Positions 17,209 through 27,753 of a DNA stretch of 64,000 bases are shown piece by piece. Location: assembly GCF_900112035.1 (NCBI RefSeq), contig NZ_FOKC01000002.1:372001-436000 (forward strand), in the 5' to 3' direction. The position numbers and the translations under genes are program-made. A model generated the notes under the pieces. That model was not told the DNA's origin. It saw nothing but the letters and a program-made list of their open reading frames with translations, and did no database searches. This DNA is from Nocardioides alpinus. GTDB taxonomy: Bacteria > Actinomycetota > Actinomycetes > Propionibacteriales > Nocardioidaceae. Position 1 is the stretch's first letter; every line of letters starts with the position of its first letter.

Positions 17209-18116
17209 AGGCGCTCCGTCGAGCCCTCGCGCGACTGACCCTCGTGACCGGCCTCGTCGTGGCGGTACCGACCGCCTCGGTCCACCCCGCGACCATCAGC
17301 CTGACGACCACCGGCACGGCCAAGGCCGTCGATGCCGGAGCGGACGTCGTGTGGGTGCTCGCGCTCGGCTCCGAGGCGGCACCCGGCGTCGACGTGACGC
17401 AGGGCCTCACCGACGCGATGCAGCTCATCGGGGTGAACCCCGGAACCGGCCGCGCGGTCGCCATCGGCCTTCCGCGCGACCTGTACGTCGCGCTCCCGGA
17501 CGGTCGTGCCCGGATCAACACCGCCCTCCGGGAGGAGGGGCCGGACGGCGTGGCCGGCGTGGTGGACGAGCTCGTCGGCATCACTCCCGACGTCGTGCTG
17601 GTGACCGGCTCCGACGGCTTCCTCTCGATGCTCGGTGTCGTCGGCGACGTCCGGGTCGAGTCGCCCCTCACCTTCACCACCGACGAGGGCGGCGTGCAGG
17701 TGCGCAGCGGCGGCAACACGTTCGACGCCCCTCAGGCGCTCGACTACGCCCGTACCCGCGACAACCTGCCCGCGGGCAGTGACTTCGAGCGCGTCGCCAA
17801 CCACCAGCGCCTCCTGCTCGGCGTCCTGGAGCGGCTCCGTGCCGCCGAGGACGAGGAGGGATTCATGGAGGGCGCCGCCCTGGCCGCGCTCGGCGGGCTC
17901 AGCACCGACATGTCCCCCGCTGCGGTGTACCGGCTCCTCCAGGCGCTCACCGCCGTCGATCCCGAGCGGACGGCCGGGTGCATCATCGGGGGCACGTTCG
18001 GGGTGGAGTTCGGTGCCGCCGTCGTCTACCCCGACGAGGCGCAGGCCCGGGCGATCGGGGACGACGCCCGCGATGACGCCCGCCTGCAGGGTGGGTGTCG
18101 CGACGGCTCGGGCTGA
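17205..18116 (+). CDS. LytR-CpsA-Psr (LCP) family glycopolymer transferase
   Basis: 303 aa from a GTG that overlaps the upstream stop. N-terminal signal/anchor of about 25 residues, then one LCP domain. The phosphate-binding arginines are visible in IGLPRDLYV and in the C-terminal block YARTRDNLPAGSDFERV followed by NHQRLL. LCP enzymes move undecaprenyl-linked glycopolymers onto peptidoglycan outside the membrane. It is short, without the C-terminal LytR_C domain of many actinobacterial members. A Cys pair near the C-terminus (GCIIGG and GGCRDG) may form a disulfide. The nearby polysaccharide genes could supply substrates, but that is inference. Confidence 0.85.
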   Translation: MKALRRALARLTLVTGLVVAVPTASVHPATISLTTTGTAKAVDAGADVVWVLALGSEAAPGVDVTQGLTDAMQLIGVNPGTGRAVAIGLPRDLYVALPDGRARINTALREEGPDGVAGVVDELVGITPDVVLVTGSDGFLSMLGVVGDVRVESPLTFTTDEGGVQVRSGGNTFDAPQALDYARTRDNLPAGSDFERVANHQRLLLGVLERLRAAEDEEGFMEGAALAALGGLSTDMSPAAVYRLLQALTAVDPERTAGCIIGGTFGVEFGAAVVYPDEAQARAIGDDARDDARLQGGCRDGSG

Positions 18117-18129
18117 GGGTCCTCAGCCC
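18110..18129. terminator. Palindrome spanning two convergent stop codons
   Basis: GGGCTGAGG, GT, CCTCAGCCC form a perfect inverted repeat. Each arm contains the TGA of one of the two convergent genes (LCP on plus, response regulator on minus). It could act as a bidirectional terminator; there is no U tract. Confidence 0.5.
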
Positions 18130-18767
18130 AGCCCTGCCTCGCGTGCCTTGACGATCGCCTGCGCCCTGTGGGCGACCTGGAGCTTGGTGAAGATGTTGCT
18201 CGCATGGTTGCGCACCGTCTTGATCGACAGGCCCAGACGGCGCGCGATCTCGCCGTTCTCCTCCCCCGCCGCGATCATCGCGAGCACCACCCGCTCCCGT
18301 TCGGTCAGGTCGGGAAAGGCGTCGGCGGCGGGACGCGTGCGCGCAGAGGAGAAGTACGTCATCACCCGGTCGGCGATGCCGGGCCCGAAGATGACCTCGC
18401 CCGCGCCGACGGCCTGGACGGCACGGACGATCTCTCCACGCCGCGCACCCTTGAGCAGGTAGCCGCGAGCGCCCGCGCGCACCGCCGCGAACACCGACTC
18501 CTCGTCGTCCATCATCGTCAGCACCAGCACGCCGATGTGCGGCGACGACCGGACGATCTGCGCGGTCGCGTCGATGCCGTTGACCCGGGGCATGTGCAGG
18601 TCCATCAGGACGACGTCGGGCTGGAGGTCGAGGGCGAGGGCGACAGCCATGGCCCCGTCGCCGGCGGTTCCGACGACCTCGAGGGCAGGGGTCGCGGCGA
18701 GCAGCGCCTCGAGCCCGCGCCGGAAGTCCTCGTGGTCGTCGGCGACCAGCACCCGGTGGGTCTCCAT
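18123..18767 (-). CDS. NarL/LuxR-type two-component response regulator
   Basis: 214 aa. The ATG at 18767 has GGGAGG six bases upstream. The receiver domain (about 1-120) has the acidic pair in VLVADDH, phospho-acceptor Asp in DVVLMDLHMP (about residue 55), and the conserved Lys in YLLKGARRGE. The C-terminal LuxR helix-turn-helix (about 145-210) contains LTERERVVLAMIAAGEENGE and SIKTVRNHASNIFTKL. It should be phosphorylated by the sensor kinase encoded 41 bp upstream on the same strand. Target genes are unknown. Confidence 0.93.
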   Translation of the reverse strand: METHRVLVADDHEDFRRGLEALLAATPALEVVGTAGDGAMAVALALDLQPDVVLMDLHMPRVNGIDATAQIVRSSPHIGVLVLTMMDDEESVFAAVRAGARGYLLKGARRGEIVRAVQAVGAGEVIFGPGIADRVMTYFSSARTRPAADAFPDLTERERVVLAMIAAGEENGEIARRLGLSIKTVRNHASNIFTKLQVAHRAQAIVKAREAGLG

Positions 18768-18807
18768 CCCGGTCCTCCCTCCCTGGTTCTCGTACAACGG
18801 CCCTCAC

Positions 18808-21051
18808 TCAGCTGGTCCAGACCAACGGGAGCCGCGCCCGGACGACGGTGCCGCCGTCCGCTCCGGCGCCCACGTCGAAGGTCCCGCCGAGCTCCTCCGC
18901 GCGCTCGCGCATCGAGGACAGGCCTACACCCGCACGCCTGTCCACGGCCAGCCCCCTCCCGTCGTCCGCGACCTCCACGAGCAGCTCCCCGTCTGCGCGC
19001 GCCAGGCGCACCCGGCAGCTGTCCGCACCGCTGTGCCGCTGCACGTTGGTCACCGCCTCGACGACGATCCGGTACGCCGCCACCTCCACCGCGGCGGGGA
19101 GGGACTCGAGATCGTCGTCGGCCTCGACCGACCACGGGACTCCCAGCGACCCCGACCCGGAGGCGTGCTCGGCCGCCCGGTGCCGCAGCGCAGACACCAG
19201 CCCGAGCTGGTCGAGCGCAGGCGGCCGCAGCCCCTCGACGAGGCGGCGGACCTCCACGATGTCCTCGCGTGCCTGGTCGGAGAGCCGCGCCACGAGATCA
19301 GCAGCCCGCTCCGGGTCGTCGCGGATGAGGTCCGTCGCGGACTCCAGCCGCATGGCAAGGGTGGCCAGCGACGGTCCCAGTCCGTCGTGCAGGTCGCGCC
19401 GGAGCCGGCGACGCTCCTCCTCCCGCGTCGAGACCAGACGCTGCCGCGACTGCTGGAGCTCGCGGTTGGAGACGACCGCCTGGACGAGGGCGCCGACCTG
19501 GGAGCCGATGTCCTCCAGGAGCCGCCGGTCCCCCGGCCCGAACGGGTCGTGGCCCGTGTCCACCTCCACCTGCAACCGACCGAGGGTGGCGCCGCCGACC
19601 GCGAGGTCGATGGTGGCCGGAGCGGCGGAGGGCGACCCGATGGCGGCGGCTATCGGGCCCGAGGTGGGGGTGGCGAAGACGTCGACAGCGGCGAAGGAGA
19701 GGTGCAGGCGGCGGGCCAGCAGCTCCAGCACCTGGCGGAGGGCGGCCTCGGGAGCTGTGACCGCGTCGAGCCTCCGCAGGTCCGACACGACCCGGTCGGG
19801 GGAGGCCCGGTCGCCGTAGACCAGCCGGCGCACGGTGCGCTGCACGGTCACGGCGACCGGCACGAGCAGGAGCGCCAGCAGACCGCCGAGGAGCATCGAG
19901 CCGGCCGAGATGTCGGCCGCGGCGTCGACCGCCCGCACCAGACCGACGAACGCCGCCCCGACCACGACCAGCACCAGCGCCTGGACGAGACCGCGGCGCA
20001 CCCTCGGCTCGATCTCCCCGAGCCGGTAGTGCGCAGCCGCTGCTCCCACGCAGGCGATCGCGACGCCGGCCGCGAGACCCGCCAGCAGGTCGTCCGGCAG
20101 CGGGGCCCGGGCGCCGATCCACGCGGGAGCCTGCCCCAGGAGGATCCAGGCGCCCACCCCCGCCGCCAGCCCGAGCAGCACCAGACGGGTGGCCAGCACG
20201 TCCTCCCGGCGTCGGGCGCGTGCGTGCGTCAGCGCGGCCACGACGAGGCCGACGGGGATGCAGGCCCACAGCGCGGGGACCGCGACCGTGGCCAGCACCT
20301 GGAGCCGGGCCGGAGATGGGTCGGTCCCGTCGTAGGACAGCCCCAGCCAGATGCCGTACGCCAGGAACGGGGCGAGGAGGGTGGCCACCACCACCACCGC
20401 CCGCTGACGGCGGGAGGAGTCGACCAGCGCGGCGACCGACACCACGAGGGCGACCAGGGCGAGGGCGGCCCACACCTCGCCGACCACCTGCGGCCAGACG
20501 CCACCACCTCCCGCGAGGTCGATCACGCCGGTCCCGAACGGGGCGGAGGTGATCGCGGCGGGCAGGAGTGCGGTCGCGACGAGGAAGGCGCGCGCCGACG
20601 CGGTCCCGGACCTGACCCAGAACACCGCTGAGCCGACGACGAGCAGGAGGGCCGCGAGGACCAGCACCTGCGGCGAGGCACGCACGGCAGCCGCTACGTC
20701 GTACCGCTCGAGGGTCACGTCGACCTGCTGGATCAGGTCGAGCCCCGACCGGGAGCGGCGCACCTCGTAGCGGACCACGTCGCCGACGTCGCGCCGGGCG
20801 GCGTCGTCACTGCCCACCCAGTCGGCGAGCGACCGCTCCTCGACCAGCAGCACCTCGTCACCCCGGACCAACGGGGTGTCGCCGTAGGCACGCGCGACCA
20901 CCACCGACTCACCCCAGCGCGGCCCCGATGCCAGCACCGACGACCTCAGGCTGGTGCCGTCCGACGGCCCGGACAGCAACGCGAACCCGATCCACACGAC
21001 AGGCACGGCCCAGGCGACCGTGAGCACGAGCAACCTGCCGGTGCGCGACAT
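18808..21051 (-). CDS. NarL-partner sensor histidine kinase with PDZ-like sensor and multi-span membrane region
   Basis: 747 aa from the ATG at 21051; the weak CACGAT six bases upstream suggests a leaderless start. One N-terminal membrane helix, an external stretch of about 110 residues that reads like a PDZ domain (LVRGDEVLLVEERSL, then GDVVRYEVRRSR), about eight membrane helices (about 130-400), a GAF-like segment (about 430-530), then HisKA_3 with phospho-His in RRDLHDGLGPSLA and an HATPase domain (EAVTNVQRHSGA, DDGRG, GLSSMRERAEELGG). It probably senses an envelope or membrane signal and phosphorylates the adjacent regulator. The ligand is unknown. Confidence 0.9.
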   Translation of the reverse strand: MSRTGRLLVLTVAWAVPVVWIGFALLSGPSDGTSLRSSVLASGPRWGESVVVARAYGDTPLVRGDEVLLVEERSLADWVGSDDAARRDVGDVVRYEVRRSRSGLDLIQQVDVTLERYDVAAAVRASPQVLVLAALLLVVGSAVFWVRSGTASARAFLVATALLPAAITSAPFGTGVIDLAGGGGVWPQVVGEVWAALALVALVVSVAALVDSSRRQRAVVVVATLLAPFLAYGIWLGLSYDGTDPSPARLQVLATVAVPALWACIPVGLVVAALTHARARRREDVLATRLVLLGLAAGVGAWILLGQAPAWIGARAPLPDDLLAGLAAGVAIACVGAAAAHYRLGEIEPRVRRGLVQALVLVVVGAAFVGLVRAVDAAADISAGSMLLGGLLALLLVPVAVTVQRTVRRLVYGDRASPDRVVSDLRRLDAVTAPEAALRQVLELLARRLHLSFAAVDVFATPTSGPIAAAIGSPSAAPATIDLAVGGATLGRLQVEVDTGHDPFGPGDRRLLEDIGSQVGALVQAVVSNRELQQSRQRLVSTREEERRRLRRDLHDGLGPSLATLAMRLESATDLIRDDPERAADLVARLSDQAREDIVEVRRLVEGLRPPALDQLGLVSALRHRAAEHASGSGSLGVPWSVEADDDLESLPAAVEVAAYRIVVEAVTNVQRHSGADSCRVRLARADGELLVEVADDGRGLAVDRRAGVGLSSMRERAEELGGTFDVGAGADGGTVVRARLPLVWTS

Positions 21052-21109
21052 GGTGGCATCGTGCACCTGCACCCGGATGCGGGGAAAGGGGGCGCGCTGG
21101 GTCGGTGCC

Positions 21110-22345
21110 TCAGCAGCTGGAGCGCTTCTCCGCCGCCTTGCAGGTGTCGTTGCCCCCGCGCCCACGCGCGATGTCGAAGCCCTTGCCACCGTCGAGGCGG
21201 TCGGGCTCGTCGGAGCCGGTCATCACGTCGGAGCCGCCGCGGCCGTAGACCATGACGCGGTAGTCGGGGTGGGCGGTGATGATCTCCGAGTCGTTGCTGC
21301 CCTTGAAGATCGACAGGGCGCGGGCCGGGAGCTGGACATCGCTGAAGCCGGTGATCTTGCCCTCGATCTCGAAGGGCAGGTCACTGATCCGGGTCTTGCC
21401 CAGCTGGTCGATGCGCACGGTCGGCTTGATCGCGGGGTTGGAGTTGGGCAGCAGGCGCAACCGGTCCTGTCCGCCGTAGCCCTTGGCCACGAAGCCGGAC
21501 TCGGCCGGGATCGGGAAGGTGACGGTGTCGACGCCGCTGCCGCCGCGGATCACCTGGTGCAGCTCCGAGGTCGAGCCGAGGACGTCTCCACCGCTGCCGC
21601 CGACGAGGGTGTCGCTCCCGACCGTCGAGCTGAGGGTGTCGTCGCCGGCGTCGCCGTAGAGCCGGTCGTTGCCGAGCGTGCCGGAGGCATCGGCGGCGAT
21701 GACGTCGTCACCGCCCCGTCCGAAGATGGTGTCGTCCCCGCCGCGCGCGAAGACCACGTCGTCGGAGTTGGTGCCCTTGATCGTGTCGCCGAGCGGTGAG
21801 CCGTAGACCCGGATGCCGCCGTCGAAGCCGGTGACCGTGTCGTTGCCCTCCGCAGCGACCGGGACCGAGAAGCTCGCGCCGAAGTCGACCACGACCGCAG
21901 CGGGCGCGTCGGCGTACGACACCCCGTCGAGCAGCACGCTGGTGCCCTCGCTGGCCGGGCGCGGGTCGTAGCCGAGATCGATGGCGTCGTCGCCGCCTCC
22001 CCCGTTGATGGTGTCGCCCTTCTTGACGATCCGACCGAACTGGTCGATCTTCACCGCGTCGGCCTCGCCGAAGAGGCGGTCGTTGCCGTCACCCCCCTGG
22101 ATCGCGTCCGCGCCGTCCCCGCCGCAGATGACGTCGTTGCCCCCGAGACCGCGGATGGTGTCGTTGCCGCCCCGCGCGACGATCACGTCGCGCTGCGCGG
22201 TGCCGGTGAGGGTGTTGGCCCTCGCGTTGCCGACGATCGTGGCCTTGAGTCCCCCGCACGTGACGGCGGCGGCCTGCGCCGACGGGACGAGGGTGAGCGG
22301 AGTGGCCAGGGCCGCCGTGGCGAGCAGGGTGGTGACGAGACGCAT
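21110..22345 (-). CDS. Secreted calcium-binding RTX (hemolysin-type repeat) protein
   Basis: 411 aa with a signal peptide (about 25 residues, ending AQAA) and GGGAG before the ATG. Most of the chain is nonapeptide repeats such as GGNDTIRGLGGNDVICGG and GGDGNDRLFG that wind into Ca-binding beta-rolls in at least three blocks (about 35-95, 175-260 and 365-400). The C-terminus, GGNDTCKAAEKRSSC, is Cys-rich and basic, a form common in actinobacterial RTX proteins with Sec signals. There is no catalytic domain, no toxin acylation region and no type I secretion gene, so it is not a haemolysin; a structural or Ca-buffering surface role is more likely. A broken relative lies at 42.4-42.7 kb. Confidence 0.85.
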   Translation of the reverse strand: MRLVTTLLATAALATPLTLVPSAQAAAVTCGGLKATIVGNARANTLTGTAQRDVIVARGGNDTIRGLGGNDVICGGDGADAIQGGDGNDRLFGEADAVKIDQFGRIVKKGDTINGGGGDDAIDLGYDPRPASEGTSVLLDGVSYADAPAAVVVDFGASFSVPVAAEGNDTVTGFDGGIRVYGSPLGDTIKGTNSDDVVFARGGDDTIFGRGGDDVIAADASGTLGNDRLYGDAGDDTLSSTVGSDTLVGGSGGDVLGSTSELHQVIRGGSGVDTVTFPIPAESGFVAKGYGGQDRLRLLPNSNPAIKPTVRIDQLGKTRISDLPFEIEGKITGFSDVQLPARALSIFKGSNDSEIITAHPDYRVMVYGRGGSDVMTGSDEPDRLDGGKGFDIARGRGGNDTCKAAEKRSSC

Positions 22346-22411
22346 GTGGAGCTCCCAAGTTTGTCGTTCAGGTGCTCCTACCGCATCCGGGGTCTCCCAA
22401 ACCTCGACCCG

Positions 22412-24661
<2,250 letters not shown>

Positions 24662-24679
24662 CTACAGTCGGGGTTGAGC

Positions 24680-24700
24680 GAAACGAAACCGTTTCGTTTC
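24680..24700. promoter_or_regulatory. Perfect palindromic operator of the TetR regulator
   Basis: GAAACGAAAC, C, GTTTCGTTTC: two perfect 10-bp arms around one base, 42 bp upstream of the GTG of the TetR gene. It stands out as an AT-richer island in high-GC DNA and is typical of a TetR autoregulatory site. Confidence 0.8.
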
Positions 24701-24741
24701 ATCGTGACGACCGTCACCCCGCCACCCAGGAGAGGCCCGCA

Positions 24742-25341
24742 GTGACCCCGACCGAGACCGGCACCCGCCCCCGCGTGGAGGGCGAGCGCGAGATGGAGAT
24801 CTTCGAGGCGACCCTCCAGGTCCTCGACGAGGTCGGCTACGACCTGCTCACCATGGATGCGGTCGCCGCTCGCGCCAAGGCGTCCAAGGCCACCCTCTAC
24901 CGCCGGTGGAGGGGCAAGCCCGAGCTCGTCGTGGCCGCGATCATGGCGCACAAGGGCGAGTCGGTCGTGCCCGACACCGGCACGCTCCGCGGGGACCTGC
25001 TCGAGGCCTACTGCGGCGGACCCGGGGGGCTCAACGACCCGCTCGCGCAGTCGGTCCTGTCAGCCGTCGTCACCGCCATGGGCCGCGACCCGGAGTTCGC
25101 CGAGGTCTACCGGCGCGACTTCATCGGCCCCAAGATCGCCGCCTCGCAGGCGATCTACGAGCGTGCGCGCTCCCGCGGCGAGGTCCACCCCGACGTCGAC
25201 CTCACCGTCCTCGCCCCGTCCCTCGCCGGGATCGTCCTGCACCGGGTGTTCCTGCTCGGCGAGCAGGTCACTCCCGAGCTCATCGGGCGCGTCCTCGACG
25301 AGGTCATCCTTCCCGCCGCCCTCCACGGGCCCACTGCCTGA
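24742..25341 (+). CDS. TetR/AcrR-family transcriptional repressor
   Basis: 199 aa. The GTG at 24742 has AGGAGAGG seven bases upstream. The N-terminal helix-turn-helix (about 15-62) has the family pattern ending SKATLYRRWRGKPELVVAAI. The C-terminal ligand-binding domain resembles the TetR_C group often paired with DHA2 exporters. It should repress itself and the MFS gene through the palindrome at 24680-24700 and release it on binding a drug-like ligand. Confidence 0.9.
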   Translation: MTPTETGTRPRVEGEREMEIFEATLQVLDEVGYDLLTMDAVAARAKASKATLYRRWRGKPELVVAAIMAHKGESVVPDTGTLRGDLLEAYCGGPGGLNDPLAQSVLSAVVTAMGRDPEFAEVYRRDFIGPKIAASQAIYERARSRGEVHPDVDLTVLAPSLAGIVLHRVFLLGEQVTPELIGRVLDEVILPAALHGPTA

Positions 25342-25358
25342 CACACCGCCTGACCACG

Positions 25359-25378
25359 GTCCGACCCCACTGTCGGAC
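25359..25378 (+). terminator. Hairpin between the TetR and MFS genes
   Basis: GTCCGAC, a 6-base loop, GTCGGAC: a perfect 7-bp stem in the 82-bp gap. It may partly terminate or protect the message between regulator and exporter. Confidence 0.35.
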
Positions 25379-25423
25379 CCCTCTGCTCCACTCGTACTGA
25401 TCCGCTCTTGACGAAGGAACACC

Positions 25424-27016
25424 ATGACCGACACCACCAGCACCACCTCGGCATCCGGGGCGGTGACACCGCCCCAGCGTGAGCTCAACCTGACGTGGGC
25501 CCTGGTCCTGATCTCGATCGCTCAGCTGATGGTCGTGCTCGACGCGACCATCGCCAACATCGCGCTCCCCTACATCCAGATCGACCTGGAGATCAGCAAC
25601 GCCAACCTGCCCTGGATCGTCACCGGCTACGCCCTGGCCTTCGGCAGCCTGCTGCTGCTCGGTGGGCGCCTCGGTGACCTCTACGGTCGCCGCAAGGTGT
25701 TCATGGCCGGCCTCGCCATCTTCGCGGTGGCCTCGCTCCTCGGTGGCTTCGCGACCAACGAGGCACTGCTGCTCGGCGCCCGTGGCCTGCAGGGCCTCGG
25801 CGCCGCGCTCGCCTCCCCGGCCGCGCTCGCGCTGATCACGACCACGTTCCCCGCCGGCCCTGCGCGCAACCGGGCGTTCGCGGTCTACGCCGCCATGTCC
25901 GGCGCCGGCGCTGCGGTCGGCCTGATCCTCGGTGGCTGGCTCACCGGCACGTCGCCCGAGATCTTCGGCATCGTGGTCGACGGCTGGCGCTTCACCTTCC
26001 TGATCAACGTGCCGATCGGCCTCGCGGCGGCCTTCCTCGCCCCGCGCTTCCTCAACGAGTCCGAGTCGCACCCGGGCGAGCTCGACCTGCCGGGTGCCGT
26101 CACCGGCACCCTGGGCCTGCTCGGTGTCGTCTACGGCCTCACCCGGGCCGGCAGCGAGGGCTGGGGCGACTCCATCACCATCGCCAGCCTCGTGGCCGGC
26201 GTCGTGCTCCTGGTCGTCTTCGGCTTCATCGAGAGCCGGGTCGAGCACCCGCTCCTCCCGTTCCGCATCTTCACCAACCGCACCCGCGCGGCCAGCTTCG
26301 TGGCGATGTTCCTCGCCCCGGCCGCGATGTTCGCGATGTTCTACTTCCTCAGCCAGTACATCCAGAACGTCATGGGCTACAGCCCGCTCAAGGCCGGCGT
26401 CGCGTTCCTCCCGTTCACCGTCGGCATCGTCGTCGGCGCGGGCATGGCCTCCAACCTGGTCAACCGGATCGACCCGCGCTACATCTCCGGCGTCGGCACG
26501 CTGCTGGCCGCCGGTGCGCTGTTCGGCTTCTCGCGACTGCCCTACGACACGTCGTTCCCCCCGAGCGACCTGACGGGCGACTACCTGACCGACATCATGC
26601 CGTTCATCGTCCTGATGTCCTTCGGCATGGGCCTGACGTTCGTGCCGGTCACGCTGACGGCCGTCCACCACCTCCGCTCGGAGGAGTCCGGCATCGGCTC
26701 CGGGGTGCTCAACACCGCCCAGCAGGTCGGTGGGGCGCTCGGTCTCGCCGTGCTCGCCACGGTCGCGACCCAGACGTTCACCGACCGCGGCAAGGAGTTC
26801 GCCGCAGCCGCAGCGGGTGCACCGCAGCTGTCCGCCGACCAGATGGAGAAGTTCCAGCAGATCGCCCAGCAGCAGATCTTCACGGAGGGCTCGACCAACG
26901 CGTTCCTGGTCGGCTCGATCCTGATGCTGGCCGCCTCCGCGGTGATCTGGATCTTCCTCGACGTCAAGCACGAGGAGCTGGCGACCGACGGCCCCGAGGC
27001 CGTCGTCGTCCACTGA
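25424..27016 (+). CDS. DHA2-family MFS multidrug exporter (EmrB/QacA type)
   Basis: 530 aa with about 14 membrane spans, the size of DHA2 transporters. Family motifs are visible: LDATIANIALPYIQ in the first helix, motif A in GGRLGDLYGRRKVF and motif C-like GAGAAVGLILGGWL. AAGGAACACC precedes the ATG. It should use the proton gradient to export a toxic or self-made compound; the substrate is unknown. The TetR gene upstream shares its direction and operator region. Confidence 0.92.
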   Translation: MTDTTSTTSASGAVTPPQRELNLTWALVLISIAQLMVVLDATIANIALPYIQIDLEISNANLPWIVTGYALAFGSLLLLGGRLGDLYGRRKVFMAGLAIFAVASLLGGFATNEALLLGARGLQGLGAALASPAALALITTTFPAGPARNRAFAVYAAMSGAGAAVGLILGGWLTGTSPEIFGIVVDGWRFTFLINVPIGLAAAFLAPRFLNESESHPGELDLPGAVTGTLGLLGVVYGLTRAGSEGWGDSITIASLVAGVVLLVVFGFIESRVEHPLLPFRIFTNRTRAASFVAMFLAPAAMFAMFYFLSQYIQNVMGYSPLKAGVAFLPFTVGIVVGAGMASNLVNRIDPRYISGVGTLLAAGALFGFSRLPYDTSFPPSDLTGDYLTDIMPFIVLMSFGMGLTFVPVTLTAVHHLRSEESGIGSGVLNTAQQVGGALGLAVLATVATQTFTDRGKEFAAAAAGAPQLSADQMEKFQQIAQQQIFTEGSTNAFLVGSILMLAASAVIWIFLDVKHEELATDGPEAVVVH

Positions 27017-27047
27017 TCGACAGCACCAGCACCCGCACCACCACCAG

Positions 27048-27083
27048 CGAGGGAGGATCTCCGGCGACGGAGGTCCTCCCTCG
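27048..27083 (+). terminator. Long GNRA-capped hairpin after the MFS gene
   Basis: CGAGGGAGGA pairs with TCCTCCCTCG and the stem continues through a wobble and CTCCG/CGGAG to a GCGA tetraloop, about 16 pairs in all, 32 bp after the stop. There is no U tract. Confidence 0.7.
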
Positions 27084-27120
27084 TCCCATCCGTTGGCAGC
27101 CACCATTCCGAAGGAGAGAC

Positions 27121-27753
27121 GTGACCGGCCGCCTCCTGACCCAGCACGACGCCCCCGGCGACGCCCGGGCGATGATCCTGGTCCTGCACGGCGGCAAGCC
27201 CCGCTCGAGCCAGCCCATCGACGGGCGCAGCGCGTCCTGGCGCCGCGCCCTCTGGCTCCAGCGCGAGATCACGCCGCGGGCCCACGAGGCCGGGGTCGGC
27301 ACCTGGCTCCTGCGCTACCGCGAGCGTGGCTGGAACGGCGGGGCCGATCGGAGCGCCGATGCCCGATGGGCCCTCGACGAGGTGCGCGCCGCGCACGGTG
27401 ACGTACCCGTCGTCCTGCTCGGTCACTCGATGGGCGCGCGCGTCGCCGTGCACGTGGCCGACGACCCGTCGGTGCACGGCGTGGTCGGGCTGGCCCCCTG
27501 GTGGTCGGCCGAGGACCCGGTGCACACGCTGGCCGGGCGCACGCTCGTGGCCGCCCACGGCCGCCGCGACCGGATCACGTCGTTCCGCGAGACCACCCGC
27601 TACGTCGCGCGCGCCACGGCCGTCGCCGAAGGCGCCGACCTACGGGACATGGGCGCGCTCGGGCACTACATGCTGTCCGGCTCCGCGCGGTGGCACGACG
27701 TCGCCATCGAGTCGTCCCTGGCGATCCTCGGCACGCACGTACGCGGCCACTGA
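27121..27753 (+). CDS. Small alpha/beta-hydrolase
   Basis: 210 aa from a GTG with AAGGAGAGAC upstream. Alpha/beta-hydrolase features: oxyanion region LVLHGGKPRSS, nucleophile elbow GHSMGAR (Ser about residue 103), Asp in HGRRDRITS and the final His in ALGHYMLSG. It lacks a signal peptide and is close to dienelactone-hydrolase-like or serine aminopeptidase-like sizes. The substrate is unknown. It lies between the exporter and a convergent membrane gene whose last 114 bp overlap its 3' end. Confidence 0.82.
   Translation: MTGRLLTQHDAPGDARAMILVLHGGKPRSSQPIDGRSASWRRALWLQREITPRAHEAGVGTWLLRYRERGWNGGADRSADARWALDEVRAAHGDVPVVLLGHSMGARVAVHVADDPSVHGVVGLAPWWSAEDPVHTLAGRTLVAAHGRRDRITSFRETTRYVARATAVAEGADLRDMGALGHYMLSGSARWHDVAIESSLAILGTHVRGH

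Noticed and set aside
21110..22345. RTX toxin or haemolysin
   Set aside because: It has a Sec-type signal peptide, only Ca-binding repeats, and no acyltransferase or type I secretion genes nearby.
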